This document shows, one piece after another, positions 5,903 through 6,141 of a stretch of DNA of 6,141 bases. The notes below the pieces were generated by a model. The model worked only from the letters and a program-made list of their open reading frames with translations. It was not told where the DNA came from and ran no database searches. The DNA is taken from NCBI GenBank assembly GCA_026785795.1, contig JAJAZJ010000111.1:1-6141 (forward strand). The letters run 5' to 3'. Origin of the DNA: Pseudoxanthomonas sp. (lineage in GTDB: Bacteria; Pseudomonadota; Gammaproteobacteria; Xanthomonadales; Xanthomonadaceae). Every line of letters begins with the position of its first letter. Position 1 is the stretch's first letter. The translations under genes and the position numbers were made by a program.

Positions 5903-6141
5903 ATGCCCGCTGTCGCCGCCCCCAAGCCAGGCGAAAGCCAGCGCCTCAGCGCCACCCTGGCCCTGTCGCTGATCGTGCACGGGATGCTGGTGCTGGGCCT
6001 GGGCTTCGCCCTGGATGACGCCGCGCCGGTGGTGCCCACCCTGGACGTGATCCTCAGCCAGACCCAGACCCCGCTGACCCCCAAGCAGGCCGATTTTCTG
6101 GCCGCCACCAACCAGGAGGGCGGCGGCGACCAGGACAAGAC
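5903..6141 (+). CDS. tonB: TonB-family energy transducer, N-terminal part (C-terminus beyond right edge)
   Basis: This is the start of an inner-membrane TonB-type protein, which by family knowledge couples the proton-motive force of ExbB-ExbD to outer-membrane processes. Seventy-nine codons are visible. A short basic cytoplasmic tail (MPAVAAPKPGESQRL) precedes one transmembrane helix at about 16-36. It carries Ser22-x3-His26 in SLIVHG, matching the functionally important Ser16/His20 pair of E. coli TonB (SVCIHG). Residues 47-79 (LDVILSQTQTPLTPKQADFL onward to a Gly/Asp-rich stretch) resemble the TonB3 group found next to gshB. The proline-rich spacer and C-terminal TonB domain are not in the window, so full function is unproven. 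The ATG at 5903-5905 is the only reasonable start; the nearest purine-rich site, GAGAGGGG (5884-5891), lies in the preceding repeat, 11 nt away. Confidence 0.85.
   Translation, partial: MPAVAAPKPGESQRLSATLALSLIVHGMLVLGLGFALDDAAPVVPTLDVILSQTQTPLTPKQADFLAATNQEGGGDQDK

Overview
The window comes from a GC-rich gammaproteobacterium. Gene content, protein sequences and a dispersed inverted repeat typical of that family point to the Xanthomonadaceae (Stenotrophomonas, Xanthomonas or a close relative). It holds most of a Pil-Chp chemosensory locus, which controls type IV pili and twitching motility. Reading divergently from it are a glutathione synthetase gene and a TonB-type energy transducer gene.

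Layout: the minus strand, read from right to left, carries pilG (4599-4201), pilI (4182-3649), pilJ (3470-1434) and the first 446 codons of chpA/pilL (1339 to the left edge). The gaps are 18, 178 and 94 nt. The two larger gaps each contain a stable hairpin without a T-tract. From 4793 the plus strand carries gshB (4793-5743), then a composite inverted repeat (about 5771-5893), then the start of a tonB-family gene (5903 to the right edge). A 193-nt divergent intergenic region (4600-4792) separates pilG and gshB. It holds a consensus TTGACA box for pilG, a possible extended -10 for gshB and a perfect 6-6-6 palindrome. No stretch over 300 bases lacks a gene.

How the genes work together: by family knowledge, PilJ is the membrane receptor, PilI is the CheW-type adaptor that couples it to the hybrid kinase ChpA, and PilG is a CheY-type output regulator. 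GshB makes glutathione and is metabolically separate, but the order tonB - gshB - (divergent) pilG is also that of Pseudomonas aeruginosa, whose tonB3 has been linked to twitching. Unlike P. aeruginosa, there is no pilH between pilG and pilI and no pilK between pilJ and chpA; the compact pilG-I-J-L order matches my recollection of Xylella.

I find no clearly novel system. The points most worth a second look are the intergenic RNA hairpins in the pil operon, the palindrome over the putative gshB -35, and the repeat whose right arm supplies the only Shine-Dalgarno-like purines of the tonB gene. Long open frames opposite chpA, pilI/pilG and gshB are treated as high-GC artefacts.
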